Source: Prochlorococcus sp. MIT 0604
GTDB taxonomy: Bacteria; Cyanobacteriota; Cyanobacteriia; PCC-6307; Cyanobiaceae
Direction: 5' to 3'
Assembly (NCBI RefSeq): GCF_000757845.1
Contig: NZ_CP007753.1
Coordinates: 806,001 to 870,000, forward strand
DNA: 64,000 bases
Below are positions 26,526-34,877 of this stretch, piece by piece. Both the position numbers and the translations under genes were made by a program. The notes beneath the pieces were generated by a model, which was not told the origin of the DNA, searched no databases, and saw nothing but the letters and a program-made list of their open reading frames with translations. How positions within the stretch are numbered: position 1 is the first letter of the stretch; the number at the start of each line of letters is the position of its first letter.

Positions 26526-27911
26526 ATGGCTGAAGATTTAATTAATAATAAAGATATATATTTCCCCTCAGATTTAGGGACTAATGACAAATTGATTTCT
26601 CTTCTGAATAGAGCAAGTCAAACTCTTTGTGACTGGTTCTCTAAAGCTAATAAAAATGGTCCTTTACCTTTTGATGAGAGTTTCAGGTGTATTATGCCTT
26701 CGGATGATGGTGATTCTGAAGAAGATTTGTTTTTTGAGATTGAATCTCTTTTGAATAATTCGTTTAATCCTGTTCATCCTGGCTCATTAGCTCACCTTGA
26801 CCCCCCACCTTTAATTTTCTCTATTTTGGGAGATTTAATTGCTGCTGGTTTAAATAATAATCTTCTGGCTTACGAGTTATCACCAAGTGTAACTTTGCTT
26901 GAGGAATCATTATGTAAATGGTTTGCCAAGAAAATAGGTTTTAATGATTTCTCAGGAGGTATAGCTGCTAGCGGAGGTACATTAAGTAATCTGAATGCAC
27001 TTATTGCAGCAAGATATAATGCTGGATTAGGTACAAATCCTAATTCTGTATTACTTGTTAGTGAAGATGCTCATTCTTCCTTCGTTAAATGTATAAGAGT
27101 AATGGGTCTTGATACTAAGAATCTTGTCACGATTAAAACTGATAATCAAGGTCGAATGGATATAAACGATCTCATAAAGTCTTTAGATGAATGTTCAATA
27201 GAAAATAAAAAAATATTTGCTATTGTTGCCACCCTTGGCACAACAGTAAGAGGTGCAATTGATCCTATTAAAGAAATAAGTGAAATCTGTAAACAAAGAA
27301 ACATATGGTTACATATTGATGGTTCAATTGGAGGGATTTTTGCTATAACTTCTATTCCAATAGAAGGTCTAAATAATATTAATCAGGCTAATTCGATAAC
27401 GATAAATCCACAAAAAATTATTGGCATTACAAAGACTTCATCTTTGTTATTGGTTTCAAACATTAGTACTTTAGAAAATACTTTTAATACTGGATTACCA
27501 TACATATCATCTAAAGAAAATATTATAAATAGAGGAGAAATAGGCATACAAGGTTCTAGACCTGCAGAGGCTATAAAACTATGGCTTGGATTACGTATTT
27601 TAGGTCTAAATGGAATAGAACATATATTAAAATCATCAATTAAAAGAAAAGAATTTTTTATAAAAAATATTAGTAAAAATAAATTTGATATATATTCAGG
27701 TCCTCTTCATATTGTCTCATTCTTACCAAAGAAACTTGAGCCAAAAGACTCTGATGCATGGACTCACAATAAAGTTAATGAATTAATTAAAAATAATTTT
27801 ATGCTTTCCAGACCAAAATTTAAAGGTAAATATTTTTTACGGGTTGTCATGGGCAATTACAATACAAAAGAATCTCATATTAGGGAACTTTTGAAACTTT
27901 TAGATGCTTAA
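26526..27911 (+). CDS. Group II pyridoxal-phosphate decarboxylase, substrate unknown
   Basis: A 461-residue member of the aromatic-amino-acid/2,4-diaminobutyrate/glutamate decarboxylase family. Visible elements are NPVHPGSLAHLDPPP, ASGGTLSNLNALIAAR (phosphate-binding), SEDAHSSFVKCIRVMG, HIDGSIGG and the Schiff-base Lys297 in NPQK, where relatives have D-P-H-K. The His before Lys, usual in this group, is Gln here. The C-terminal part (RVVMGNYNTKESHIRELLKLL) is typical. Substrate cannot be assigned from sequence. Confidence 0.86.
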   Translation: MAEDLINNKDIYFPSDLGTNDKLISLLNRASQTLCDWFSKANKNGPLPFDESFRCIMPSDDGDSEEDLFFEIESLLNNSFNPVHPGSLAHLDPPPLIFSILGDLIAAGLNNNLLAYELSPSVTLLEESLCKWFAKKIGFNDFSGGIAASGGTLSNLNALIAARYNAGLGTNPNSVLLVSEDAHSSFVKCIRVMGLDTKNLVTIKTDNQGRMDINDLIKSLDECSIENKKIFAIVATLGTTVRGAIDPIKEISEICKQRNIWLHIDGSIGGIFAITSIPIEGLNNINQANSITINPQKIIGITKTSSLLLVSNISTLENTFNTGLPYISSKENIINRGEIGIQGSRPAEAIKLWLGLRILGLNGIEHILKSSIKRKEFFIKNISKNKFDIYSGPLHIVSFLPKKLEPKDSDAWTHNKVNELIKNNFMLSRPKFKGKYFLRVVMGNYNTKESHIRELLKLLDA

Positions 27912-27914
27912 CTA

Positions 27915-28052
27915 ATGAATATGGGTAGACCAAAAATTATTGCAATAGTAACAGGGTTTATTTCTATAGCTATTTGTATCGCTTATTTAAGCTTAATAAC
28001 TATTTTTGATTTTAGAACTTATTTAAATGATCAATTATCCAATCTTACATAG
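27915..28052 (+). CDS. Unlisted 45-residue membrane microprotein
   Basis: A short frame from ATG 27915 to TAG 28050-28052, three bases after the decarboxylase stop, encodes MNMGRPKIIAIVTGFISIAI and so on. There is a basic N-terminus, one hydrophobic helix of about residues 8-30 and a polar tail (FDFRTYLNDQLSNLT). The positive-inside pattern suggests a single-pass protein with the tail outside. The last eight bases overlap the convergent GTPase gene. I know no function. Context and a coherent helix support it; conservation was not tested. Confidence 0.55.
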   Translation: MNMGRPKIIAIVTGFISIAICIAYLSLITIFDFRTYLNDQLSNLT

Positions 28053-29544
28053 TAAATGGAGGCAAACTTTTATTTGATTTATAATTTTTTTGCATTTCAA
28101 TTTTAGAAATAGCTTCTTTTACAAAGTTCTTCAAAATATCCTCTCTTTTACTTATTTTATAGATCTTATCTACTACTTCTTGAATTCCTCCATCTCCCCA
28201 ATCTTGCCCATTTTTAAAATATTCAATCAAACTTAGTCCTACTATTCTTATTAACCATCCTGCTGTAACTGATTGTATAGATTTAGATAATATTATTTTA
28301 GTCAAGCTTGTAGCTAAAGCAGGAGAAAGTATGGCGAGTCCCCCTTTTAGTATTCCTAGTTTCGTCAATGCGCTTAGCAATGAAGTCGCTAAATCTTTTG
28401 CATCTTTTTTTGTAAGCTTTATTTCATATATTTTGGATAATTCCAATATCATTTGAAGGTTTACTGAGGTAGTAGTAAGGAAATCAACAGTTGGTAGTGG
28501 ATTAACTAGTATCACTCCTCCTGTTATCCACATATATTTATTAATAACTTTATTTGACATTAAATATCTTTGTTCTTGCACGAAATTTTTACTTTTAATA
28601 CCTAACTTATTTGAGCGAAAAAGAATATTATCAGCCAATAACTCTTCACCATTATTATCGAGTGTTTCAATTATTTCTCTAAATAAACTTCCTACCTCTG
28701 GAACTAAATTTAAAGTATCAGATTTTATATACGGAGATTGTTGAGGCACTGCAATTGTGTGAACAACTGATATTTTATTTTTTCTAGCGGAAGTTATAGA
28801 AATTATATTTTCTTTGATGAGGTTATTTTCATCTCTAGATCTCAAATCACATTTATTTATAACTATTATTATTTTTTTTCTCAAATTTAATAATTCTTTA
28901 ATTAAATAGTTTTCGTATTTATTTATGTCCTGATCTAAAACAAAAAGAACTAAGTCAGAATTTGATGCTTGTATAATTGTTGCTTTTTCTCTTTCTTCTC
29001 CTAATTTAGATGGTTCGAATAATCCAGGAGTGTCAATTATTTTAATGTTTCTTTTTAAGATTGGAATACGAATTTTATAACTATTAATTTGCTTCGTTGT
29101 ACCTATCTTAGGTGAAGTTTGTCCGACAATATTTTTCAATAAAGATCTTGCTATGGATGTTTTTCCTGAAGAACCAGCTCCAAAAAGAGTAACTTTATAA
29201 TCTCCGGTTTTTAATTGCGACTCTAGTTTATTTTTTTGGTAGTTTAACAATTCAACTTTTACCTTATCGTTAATTTTTTTATTAATTTTCTCGACCCCTT
29301 CCAAACTTATCTTGGCAGCACCATATGTATTTTTGAATAAATGTGTATTTTTTTTATTTTTATATATAACTTTATAAACTATTTTTTTAAATAATTTTTT
29401 ATCAATATTATAAAATATAAAAATAATTATTATTAAAAATAAAAGGTTATATATATTTACTATTCTTACAAATATCGAAAATAAAATATATAGAAATAAT
29501 ATTAATACCATATATTTTATATACTTTAATTTTAAGAAATTCAT
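28045..29544 (-). CDS. Membrane-anchored Era-like GTP-binding protein with DUF697-like C-terminus
   Basis: P-loop GTPase of 499 residues from ATG 29544. Two to three hydrophobic segments at residues 10-45 are followed by the G domain. The G domain has G1 GAGSSGKTS near 122-130, a DTPG Walker B (G3) and NKCD (G4). The rest contains a hydrophobic/helical region (about 330-470) resembling DUF697/YcjF-like proteins. An upstream TTG/ATG frame starting at 29613 would overlap lspA by 68 bases and is less likely, as 29544 lies one base past the lspA stop. The cellular role is unknown. Confidence 0.8.
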   Translation of the reverse strand: MNFLKLKYIKYMVLILFLYILFSIFVRIVNIYNLLFLIIIIFIFYNIDKKLFKKIVYKVIYKNKKNTHLFKNTYGAAKISLEGVEKINKKINDKVKVELLNYQKNKLESQLKTGDYKVTLFGAGSSGKTSIARSLLKNIVGQTSPKIGTTKQINSYKIRIPILKRNIKIIDTPGLFEPSKLGEEREKATIIQASNSDLVLFVLDQDINKYENYLIKELLNLRKKIIIVINKCDLRSRDENNLIKENIISITSARKNKISVVHTIAVPQQSPYIKSDTLNLVPEVGSLFREIIETLDNNGEELLADNILFRSNKLGIKSKNFVQEQRYLMSNKVINKYMWITGGVILVNPLPTVDFLTTTSVNLQMILELSKIYEIKLTKKDAKDLATSLLSALTKLGILKGGLAILSPALATSLTKIILSKSIQSVTAGWLIRIVGLSLIEYFKNGQDWGDGGIQEVVDKIYKISKREDILKNFVKEAISKIEMQKNYKSNKSLPPFTM

Positions 29545-29545
29545 T

Positions 29546-30004
29546 TTATCGATTATTTTTAAAAATGTTATACAGTAAAAAAATAAAACCAATATTAATC
29601 GATATATCAGCAATATTAAATACTGGAAAATTTATAATATTTAAATTTATAAAATCAACCACAAAACCTCTATCTATTCTATCTATGCCATTACCAATAG
29701 TTCCTCCAAGAATAAAGCTATAAGAATATAGATCGAATGAGTTTAAAGTATTTTTCCTAAATATTAAATAAATAAGTAATATTGAAAAAAAAATACTTAT
29801 TATTGATAAAAATATTCTACTTCCACTAAATATGTTAAATGCTGCCCCATAATTTTTTACAAAGTCTAATTTGAATAAAAGAAAATCTTTATTAATAAAT
29901 AATTCTTTATTATACAACATTAAATATTTCGTAAATTGATCTATTAGAACAATAAAAATACTTAAAGATAAAAAATATAATTTTGTTTGTAATTTATTAA
30001 TCAT
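29546..30004 (-). CDS. lspA: Lipoprotein signal peptidase II
   Basis: Aspartic membrane protease that removes the signal peptide from prolipoproteins after lipid modification. The 152-residue protein has four membrane helices, VKNYGAAFNIFSG, GGTIGNGIDRI, catalytic Asp117 in FVVDFINL and Asp133 in FNIADISINIG. The first base of ATG coincides with the bioY stop (one-base overlap), and the GTPase start follows after one base. It sits within the pyk-to-GTPase minus-strand operon. Confidence 0.95.
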   Translation of the reverse strand: MINKLQTKLYFLSLSIFIVLIDQFTKYLMLYNKELFINKDFLLFKLDFVKNYGAAFNIFSGSRIFLSIISIFFSILLIYLIFRKNTLNSFDLYSYSFILGGTIGNGIDRIDRGFVVDFINLNIINFPVFNIADISINIGFIFLLYNIFKNNR

Positions 30005-30573
30005 TATTTGCTACATTTTAAACGTTCAATAGGTTTAATAAGTAATAAAAGTGGAAAAAGCATTAAAAAATGATATCCAATCTTACCTAATGAGTATTTC
30101 CCTAAATTATATAAAAATAAATTAAATTTACTGTAGAAAATAATTTGTATGAAGTTGTAAAATATTCCAGTTAAGTGCATAGCACAAATTGCTATAAATC
30201 CATTTTTTAAAAAGTTTCCAAAGTTTATTTTATCTCTAGTATTTAAATTATCAATTATTTTGATTAAGGGATATAAGCCTAATAAATAACCAAAATTTGG
30301 AGTGAGCAAATAGCCTATTGAGCCTCCTTGATGAAAGACAGGAAATATAAATAACCCCAAAATTATATATATAGAAAATGCTCTGAAAACAATTCTTTTA
30401 TGAAATATAAGTGTTAATAAAATTATGGTTGGTATTTGCCATGTGATAGGCAATTCAATGTTATTACTAGATTTATAGATAAAAGGTAGTGGAATATAAA
30501 CAGGTAACATTGATGTTATTACTAGCGATTGAAGACTCACCAGTATCTCAATTAATTTATAAAAATTGAGCAT
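30004..30573 (-). CDS. bioY: BioY-like biotin transport substrate-binding membrane protein
   Basis: S-component of an ECF-type transporter that captures vitamins. The 189-residue protein has about six hydrophobic segments and the BioY-like HQGGSIGYLLTPNFGYLLG motif near residue 80-98 (family motif GG.G.L..PT.GY..G). The core is less conserved than in typical BioY, so biotin specificity is an inference. No ECF A or T component is in the window. It lies between the ABC permease gene (15-base gap) and lspA. Confidence 0.75.
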   Translation of the reverse strand: MLNFYKLIEILVSLQSLVITSMLPVYIPLPFIYKSSNNIELPITWQIPTIILLTLIFHKRIVFRAFSIYIILGLFIFPVFHQGGSIGYLLTPNFGYLLGLYPLIKIIDNLNTRDKINFGNFLKNGFIAICAMHLTGIFYNFIQIIFYSKFNLFLYNLGKYSLGKIGYHFLMLFPLLLLIKPIERLKCSK

Positions 30574-30588
30574 TATTATGAACTCTAT

Positions 30589-31821
30589 TTATAAACTTCT
30601 CAATGCAACAATTGGATCTAATTTAGAAGCTCTTTTTGCAGGCAGAACGCCAAAGATTAAACCTATTGATCCTGAAATTATCATTGTGGAAAAAGTAGTT
30701 GTAATTCCTACTGATGCAGGAAGTGGTGTTATCAGAGATAAAAGAAATACACCTGATAATCCCGTTGTTGTTCCAATTAATCCTCCAATCGTAGATAAAA
30801 TCAATGCCTCAATTAAAAATTGAATTAATATATCTGACTGTTTAGCTCCTATTGCTTTTCTAAGTCCAATCTCTTCAGTCCTTTCGCTTACAGAAACGAG
30901 CATAATATTCATAATTCCTATCCCTCCAACTACTAAAGATACTGCCCCAATACCAGCCAGCAAAAAAGTTAGTCCACTTGTTATGTTGGTTACTATATTC
31001 AATGCATCTTCTTGTGATCTAACCGCAAAGTCATCATCTCTGATTATTTTATGTCTTTGCCTTAATAAGTTAGTAATCTGAAATTTAGCGGCACTAGTTG
31101 CATTTTTATTTATCGCTTCAACACTAATGAAGCTTAAACTTACTCCATATGTCGGGTCTTTCCCTGTAATCCTATTGACCATTGTTGTTAATGGTATATA
31201 TGCATTTTTGTCTTGATTACTTCCAAATACAGCACCTTTTGGTTTTAATATTCCGATAATTTCATACGTATGGTCTTTAATTCTGATTTTTTTTCCAAGT
31301 GATGATGATTTATCTTTGAAAAATTCGTCTTTAAGATCAGGGCCTATTACAACAAAACTTCTTGCACTATTAACATCACTTTTTGATAAAAATCTTCCCT
31401 TATCTACTTCAAAGCTTCTTACTTCAAGAAATTCAGGAGTAACTCCAGCAATTGAAATATTTAAACTTTTAGAATTTGATTGCACTATTTCGTTAGCAGA
31501 GATTTGAGGAGCTACTTTTTTAACTGTGGGTACTTGATTACTTATTGCTGCTGCATCTTCTAAAACTAGGTTTTTAGGAAATGTAATACCTCTTCTTCTT
31601 GTGTCATTATTTCCGGGAACAATAAATAAAACATTGGCACCTAAATTACTTAATTGGTTTTTTGCTAATGTTTGAGCACCTCTACCAAGTCCAACAAGTG
31701 TAATAACTGAAGCATTTCCTATAATTATCCCCAGCATTGTTAACGAACTTCTCAATTTGTTCGAAACTAATGTTTTTGTGGCCATGCCCAAGGCTTCTTT
31801 TATTGAGATATTCCTAGACAT
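30589..31821 (-). CDS. MacB-type ABC transporter permease
   Basis: FtsX-family permease of 410 residues. It has an N-terminal helix (LRSSLTMLGIIIGNASVITLV), a large periplasmic MacB_PCD domain of about residues 50-245, and three C-terminal helices with GIMNIMLVSVSERTEEIGLRKAIGA. Such permeases pair with a MacB ATPase and a membrane-fusion protein for export; the partners are not adjacent here. The ATG overlaps the pyk stop by eight bases, an operon coupling signal. Confidence 0.88.
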   Translation of the reverse strand: MSRNISIKEALGMATKTLVSNKLRSSLTMLGIIIGNASVITLVGLGRGAQTLAKNQLSNLGANVLFIVPGNNDTRRRGITFPKNLVLEDAAAISNQVPTVKKVAPQISANEIVQSNSKSLNISIAGVTPEFLEVRSFEVDKGRFLSKSDVNSARSFVVIGPDLKDEFFKDKSSSLGKKIRIKDHTYEIIGILKPKGAVFGSNQDKNAYIPLTTMVNRITGKDPTYGVSLSFISVEAINKNATSAAKFQITNLLRQRHKIIRDDDFAVRSQEDALNIVTNITSGLTFLLAGIGAVSLVVGGIGIMNIMLVSVSERTEEIGLRKAIGAKQSDILIQFLIEALILSTIGGLIGTTTGLSGVFLLSLITPLPASVGITTTFSTMIISGSIGLIFGVLPAKRASKLDPIVALRSL

Positions 31822-33607
31822 ATTTATATTTATCTATTGCATCATCATCTTCTTCAATTTGTCCCATGTATATAACACCTTCATTAAGCTGGAGTGTAAT
31901 AAGGTCGCCATTATTGATTTGATGATTATCCATATTTTCTAAATTACAAATTGTAGAAATCTTTTTATTATTTTTATTAAACAAAGCATAAACATCATTT
32001 ACATTTTGGTCGGTAACAATACCGGCAATATTTTTACTCAGTGGAATATTTTTCATTAATTCCTTAGGAACAAATAATATTTCTCCTGGGCAAATTAAGG
32101 ATATATCAAGATTATTTTTTATTATTCTTGCTTTACCCGTAACACCGATTTCCCCTATTGAAATTCCTCTTGATACAATCTTTCTTACTAAACCAACTTT
32201 TATTAAATCTGTAGAGCCGCTAATTCCAGTTAATGTACCTGCGGTTTGAACTACTAAATCTCCTTGATTTAGGATTCCCATCTCCTGAGCTATTTGCATA
32301 GCTAAACTAAAAGTTTTTGCTGTTCTTTCGTCATTTTTAACTACTATTGGAGTAACTCCCCATACAAGTTGTAATCTTCTCGCTACACTCCTCTCTGTAG
32401 TAGTTGCCAAGATAGGTGTTGGTGGTCTGAACTTACTTACATTTCGAGCTGTAGAACCTGATTTTGTTAAAGGGATTATAGCTCCTGCATCAAGTTGTCT
32501 TGCTATGTTACTTACTGCCGCACTAATAGCATTTGGGATCGTACTGGGTAAGTGGCTTTCAATAGCCTTAAGTGGATAATCCCTTTCAATTCTTCTTGCG
32601 ATGGTTGCCATCGTTTCAACTGCCTCTACAGGATAATCGCCAACTGCAGTTTCGTTTGAAAGCATTACAGCATCTGTACCATCCAGAATTGCATTTGCAA
32701 CATCACTAACTTCGGCCCTAGTTGGTCTTGGGTTAGAGGCCATAGAATCAAGCATTTGAGTCGCTGTAATTATTGGGATTCCTAGTGAATTAGCTTTTCT
32801 TATTAGTTCCTTTTGTAAAAGTGGAACTTCTTCAGCAGGCATTTCTACTCCCAAATCACCTCTTGCAACCATAACCCCATCACATAAGGGTAATACTGTA
32901 TCTATCTGATCAATTGCTTCAAATTTTTCAATTTTTGCAACTACAGGAGTTGAATGCCCATTTTTGTTTATTAAATCTTTTATCTCATTTATATCTGATG
33001 GATTTCTTACGAAACTTAGTGCTATCCAATCAACTCCTTCAGATAAACCGAATTTTAAATCCTCTTTATCTTTTTCTGTTAATGCTTTTACTGATAATTG
33101 AACATCTGGAAAATTAACACCCTTATTGTTTGAAAGAACCCCTCCTACAGTTACAATACACTCCAAATTATTATTTTTTATATCAACTTTTTCTACAAGC
33201 ATTTCTATTTTTCCATCATCTAAAAGAATTCTTTTCCCTTCGCTAACTTCTTGAGAAAGGTTGTCGTAGGTTACATTAGCAATAGTATTTGTACATTCGA
33301 CTTCATTTGATGTCAGTGTGAATTTATCGCCTTTTTTAACTTTTACTGGACCTTCTTTAAAGCGTCCTAATCGTATTTTAGGTCCTTGAAGATCCTGCAA
33401 TATTCCTATATCTATATCTAACTTTTTTGATACTTCCCTTATGGTTTTTATTCTCTCAGCATGATCTTTATGATCTCCATGTGAGAAATTTAATCTGAAT
33501 GTTGTTACTCCAGCTTTAATTAAATCTGTAATTATCTCTTCAGATTGAGTCGCAGGGCCAATAGTTGCTACTATTTTTGTTCTTCTTTTTAAATCAATAT
33601 TCGACAT
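31814..33607 (-). CDS. pyk: Pyruvate kinase with C-terminal extension
   Basis: Converts phosphoenolpyruvate and ADP to pyruvate and ATP. The 597-residue protein has all core motifs: RTKIVATIGPATQSEE, FRLNFSHGD, ILQDLQGPKIRLG, ALSFVRNPSDI, VMVARGDLGVEMP, ATQMLDSM and MLSNETAVGDYPVEAV. It is about 120 residues longer than the 470-480-residue core. The added C-terminal part (GEIGVTGKARIIKN ... NNGDLITLQLNEG) resembles the PEP-utilising swivel domain found on some pyruvate kinases. It heads a five-gene minus-strand operon. Confidence 0.95.
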   Translation of the reverse strand: MSNIDLKRRTKIVATIGPATQSEEIITDLIKAGVTTFRLNFSHGDHKDHAERIKTIREVSKKLDIDIGILQDLQGPKIRLGRFKEGPVKVKKGDKFTLTSNEVECTNTIANVTYDNLSQEVSEGKRILLDDGKIEMLVEKVDIKNNNLECIVTVGGVLSNNKGVNFPDVQLSVKALTEKDKEDLKFGLSEGVDWIALSFVRNPSDINEIKDLINKNGHSTPVVAKIEKFEAIDQIDTVLPLCDGVMVARGDLGVEMPAEEVPLLQKELIRKANSLGIPIITATQMLDSMASNPRPTRAEVSDVANAILDGTDAVMLSNETAVGDYPVEAVETMATIARRIERDYPLKAIESHLPSTIPNAISAAVSNIARQLDAGAIIPLTKSGSTARNVSKFRPPTPILATTTERSVARRLQLVWGVTPIVVKNDERTAKTFSLAMQIAQEMGILNQGDLVVQTAGTLTGISGSTDLIKVGLVRKIVSRGISIGEIGVTGKARIIKNNLDISLICPGEILFVPKELMKNIPLSKNIAGIVTDQNVNDVYALFNKNNKKISTICNLENMDNHQINNGDLITLQLNEGVIYMGQIEEDDDAIDKYKYV

Positions 33608-33668
33608 ATATAGATAATATTGCTAGATATAAATAAATTTACCATACCCAAAGTTAGTTATTTAAGTC

Positions 33669-33998
33669 ATGGATTTTAAAACTTATCAGAAAAAAGCTAG
33701 AGAAACAGCACAATATCCAGATTTAGGTTCAAATAATATTTATCCAACTCTTGGTTTGGTTGGAGAGGCCGGTGAGGTAGCAGAAAAAGTGAAAAAAGTT
33801 ATAAGAGATAAAAATGGTATATTTGATAACGAATCAAAATTAGGTATTAAAAAAGAGTTGGGAGATGTTTTGTGGTATGTATCAAATCTTTGTACAGAAT
33901 TAAATTTCAATTTAGAGGATGTTGCAGTACAAAACCTTGAAAAACTAAAATTAAGAGCTGCTAAAGGGAAGATAAGAGGTTCTGGAGATGATAGATAA
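33669..33998 (+). CDS. MazG-like nucleotide pyrophosphohydrolase
   Basis: Small all-alpha NTP-PPase of the MazG superfamily, 109 residues. It has the GLVGEAGEVAEKVKK motif (ExxE) and GIKKELGDVLWYVSNLC (ExxD), together forming the metal site. Such enzymes clean damaged or non-canonical NTPs. It is divergent from pyk (61-base gap) and ends two bases before the convergent yggT stop. Confidence 0.85.
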   Translation: MDFKTYQKKARETAQYPDLGSNNIYPTLGLVGEAGEVAEKVKKVIRDKNGIFDNESKLGIKKELGDVLWYVSNLCTELNFNLEDVAVQNLEKLKLRAAKGKIRGSGDDR

Positions 33999-34000
33999 AT

Positions 34001-34279
34001 TCAGCTATAACCTAAGCTGGCATACTGGAGATTTGTAATTAAATTTTGAATAACATTTAAAAGTAAAAAAGCTAATAAAGATGATATATCAAATCCACCT
34101 ATTGGAGGGATAATACCTCTAAAAATGTTTAAATAAGGATCTGTTATGGAAGTTAATGCAGATAAAACACCGTTACTCCAATCAATACCTGGAAACCATG
34201 TAAGTAAAATTCTTATTATCAATATGAAAGAATAAATTGATAAGGTTTGGCCCAGAACAGCAAAAATCTCAGATAACAT
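34001..34279 (-). CDS. YggT family membrane protein
   Basis: The 92-residue protein has two hydrophobic segments separated by a loop with TWFPGIDWSNGVLSALTSITDPYLNIFRGIIPPIGGFDISS. This is the YggT signature block (WxP...L...TDP.L...R...PP). In cyanobacteria and plastids YggT proteins (CCB3/Ycf19-like) are linked with cytochrome b6 haem attachment or nucleoid partitioning; which applies here is unknown. It is 31 bases downstream of scpB on the same strand. Confidence 0.85.
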   Translation of the reverse strand: MLSEIFAVLGQTLSIYSFILIIRILLTWFPGIDWSNGVLSALTSITDPYLNIFRGIIPPIGGFDISSLLAFLLLNVIQNLITNLQYASLGYS

Positions 34280-34310
34280 TATCTTGTCGTAATTTAATAT
34301 ATCCTAACAT

Positions 34311-34817
34311 TTACTTATTATTGCTGCTTCCTATATTTGAGAGATATTCATTACTTACAGCAAAAGTTTGAAAAAACTTTTCTGATAGTGATAACCAATA
34401 TGATCTGCCGTCTTTTTGCTTCCGTTTGACAATAAATTTCTTTTCTAGTAATTCTTTAATATGATCATAAGCTCCTGAACCTCGAAGAAGTATAAGATCC
34501 GATTGCAGGATCTTTTTTTTGATCGCAATAGTTGCCAATGTCCTTAGTTCGGATGTTTTCAATTCAGAAGGAAGTAAATCATCGACGAATTCATTAAGAC
34601 TAGATTTTAGTTCGAGAGAAAAACTGTTATTAACTGCATTTAATTCAATAGCTGAATTGGGATTAGAGTATTTATTTTTTAGATCTTTAATTGCATCATT
34701 TATTGAGTTGATATCAGAATTGGTAATTTCTGAAAGATCCTTTTTTGATATTGGTCTGCCTTTCAAATATAGAACAGCTTCAACTTTAGTAACTAGATCT
34801 ATATCAGATATTGGCAT
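34311..34817 (-). CDS. scpB: Segregation and condensation protein B
   Basis: Winged-helix accessory subunit of the SMC-ScpA-ScpB condensin. The 168-residue protein has KVEAVLYLKGRPISKKDLSEI in the first winged helix. The second shows LPSELKTSELRTLATIAIKKKILQSDLILLRG and ELLEKKFIVKRKQKDGRSYWLSLSEKFFQTF. This RGxxAY-type region is somewhat diverged (RGSGAYDHI), as in other picocyanobacteria. yggT follows; ilvA ends 60 bases upstream on the same strand. Confidence 0.9.
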   Translation of the reverse strand: MPISDIDLVTKVEAVLYLKGRPISKKDLSEITNSDINSINDAIKDLKNKYSNPNSAIELNAVNNSFSLELKSSLNEFVDDLLPSELKTSELRTLATIAIKKKILQSDLILLRGSGAYDHIKELLEKKFIVKRKQKDGRSYWLSLSEKFFQTFAVSNEYLSNIGSSNNK

Positions 34818-34877
34818 GGTATTTAGATCAGATTGATTGATTTTAATTACAGAAATCTTTCCTAATTTACCTTAGAT

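Noticed and set aside
29545..29613. Upstream start for the GTPase within lspA
   Set aside because: Would overlap lspA by 68 bases; 29544 gives a normal junction.
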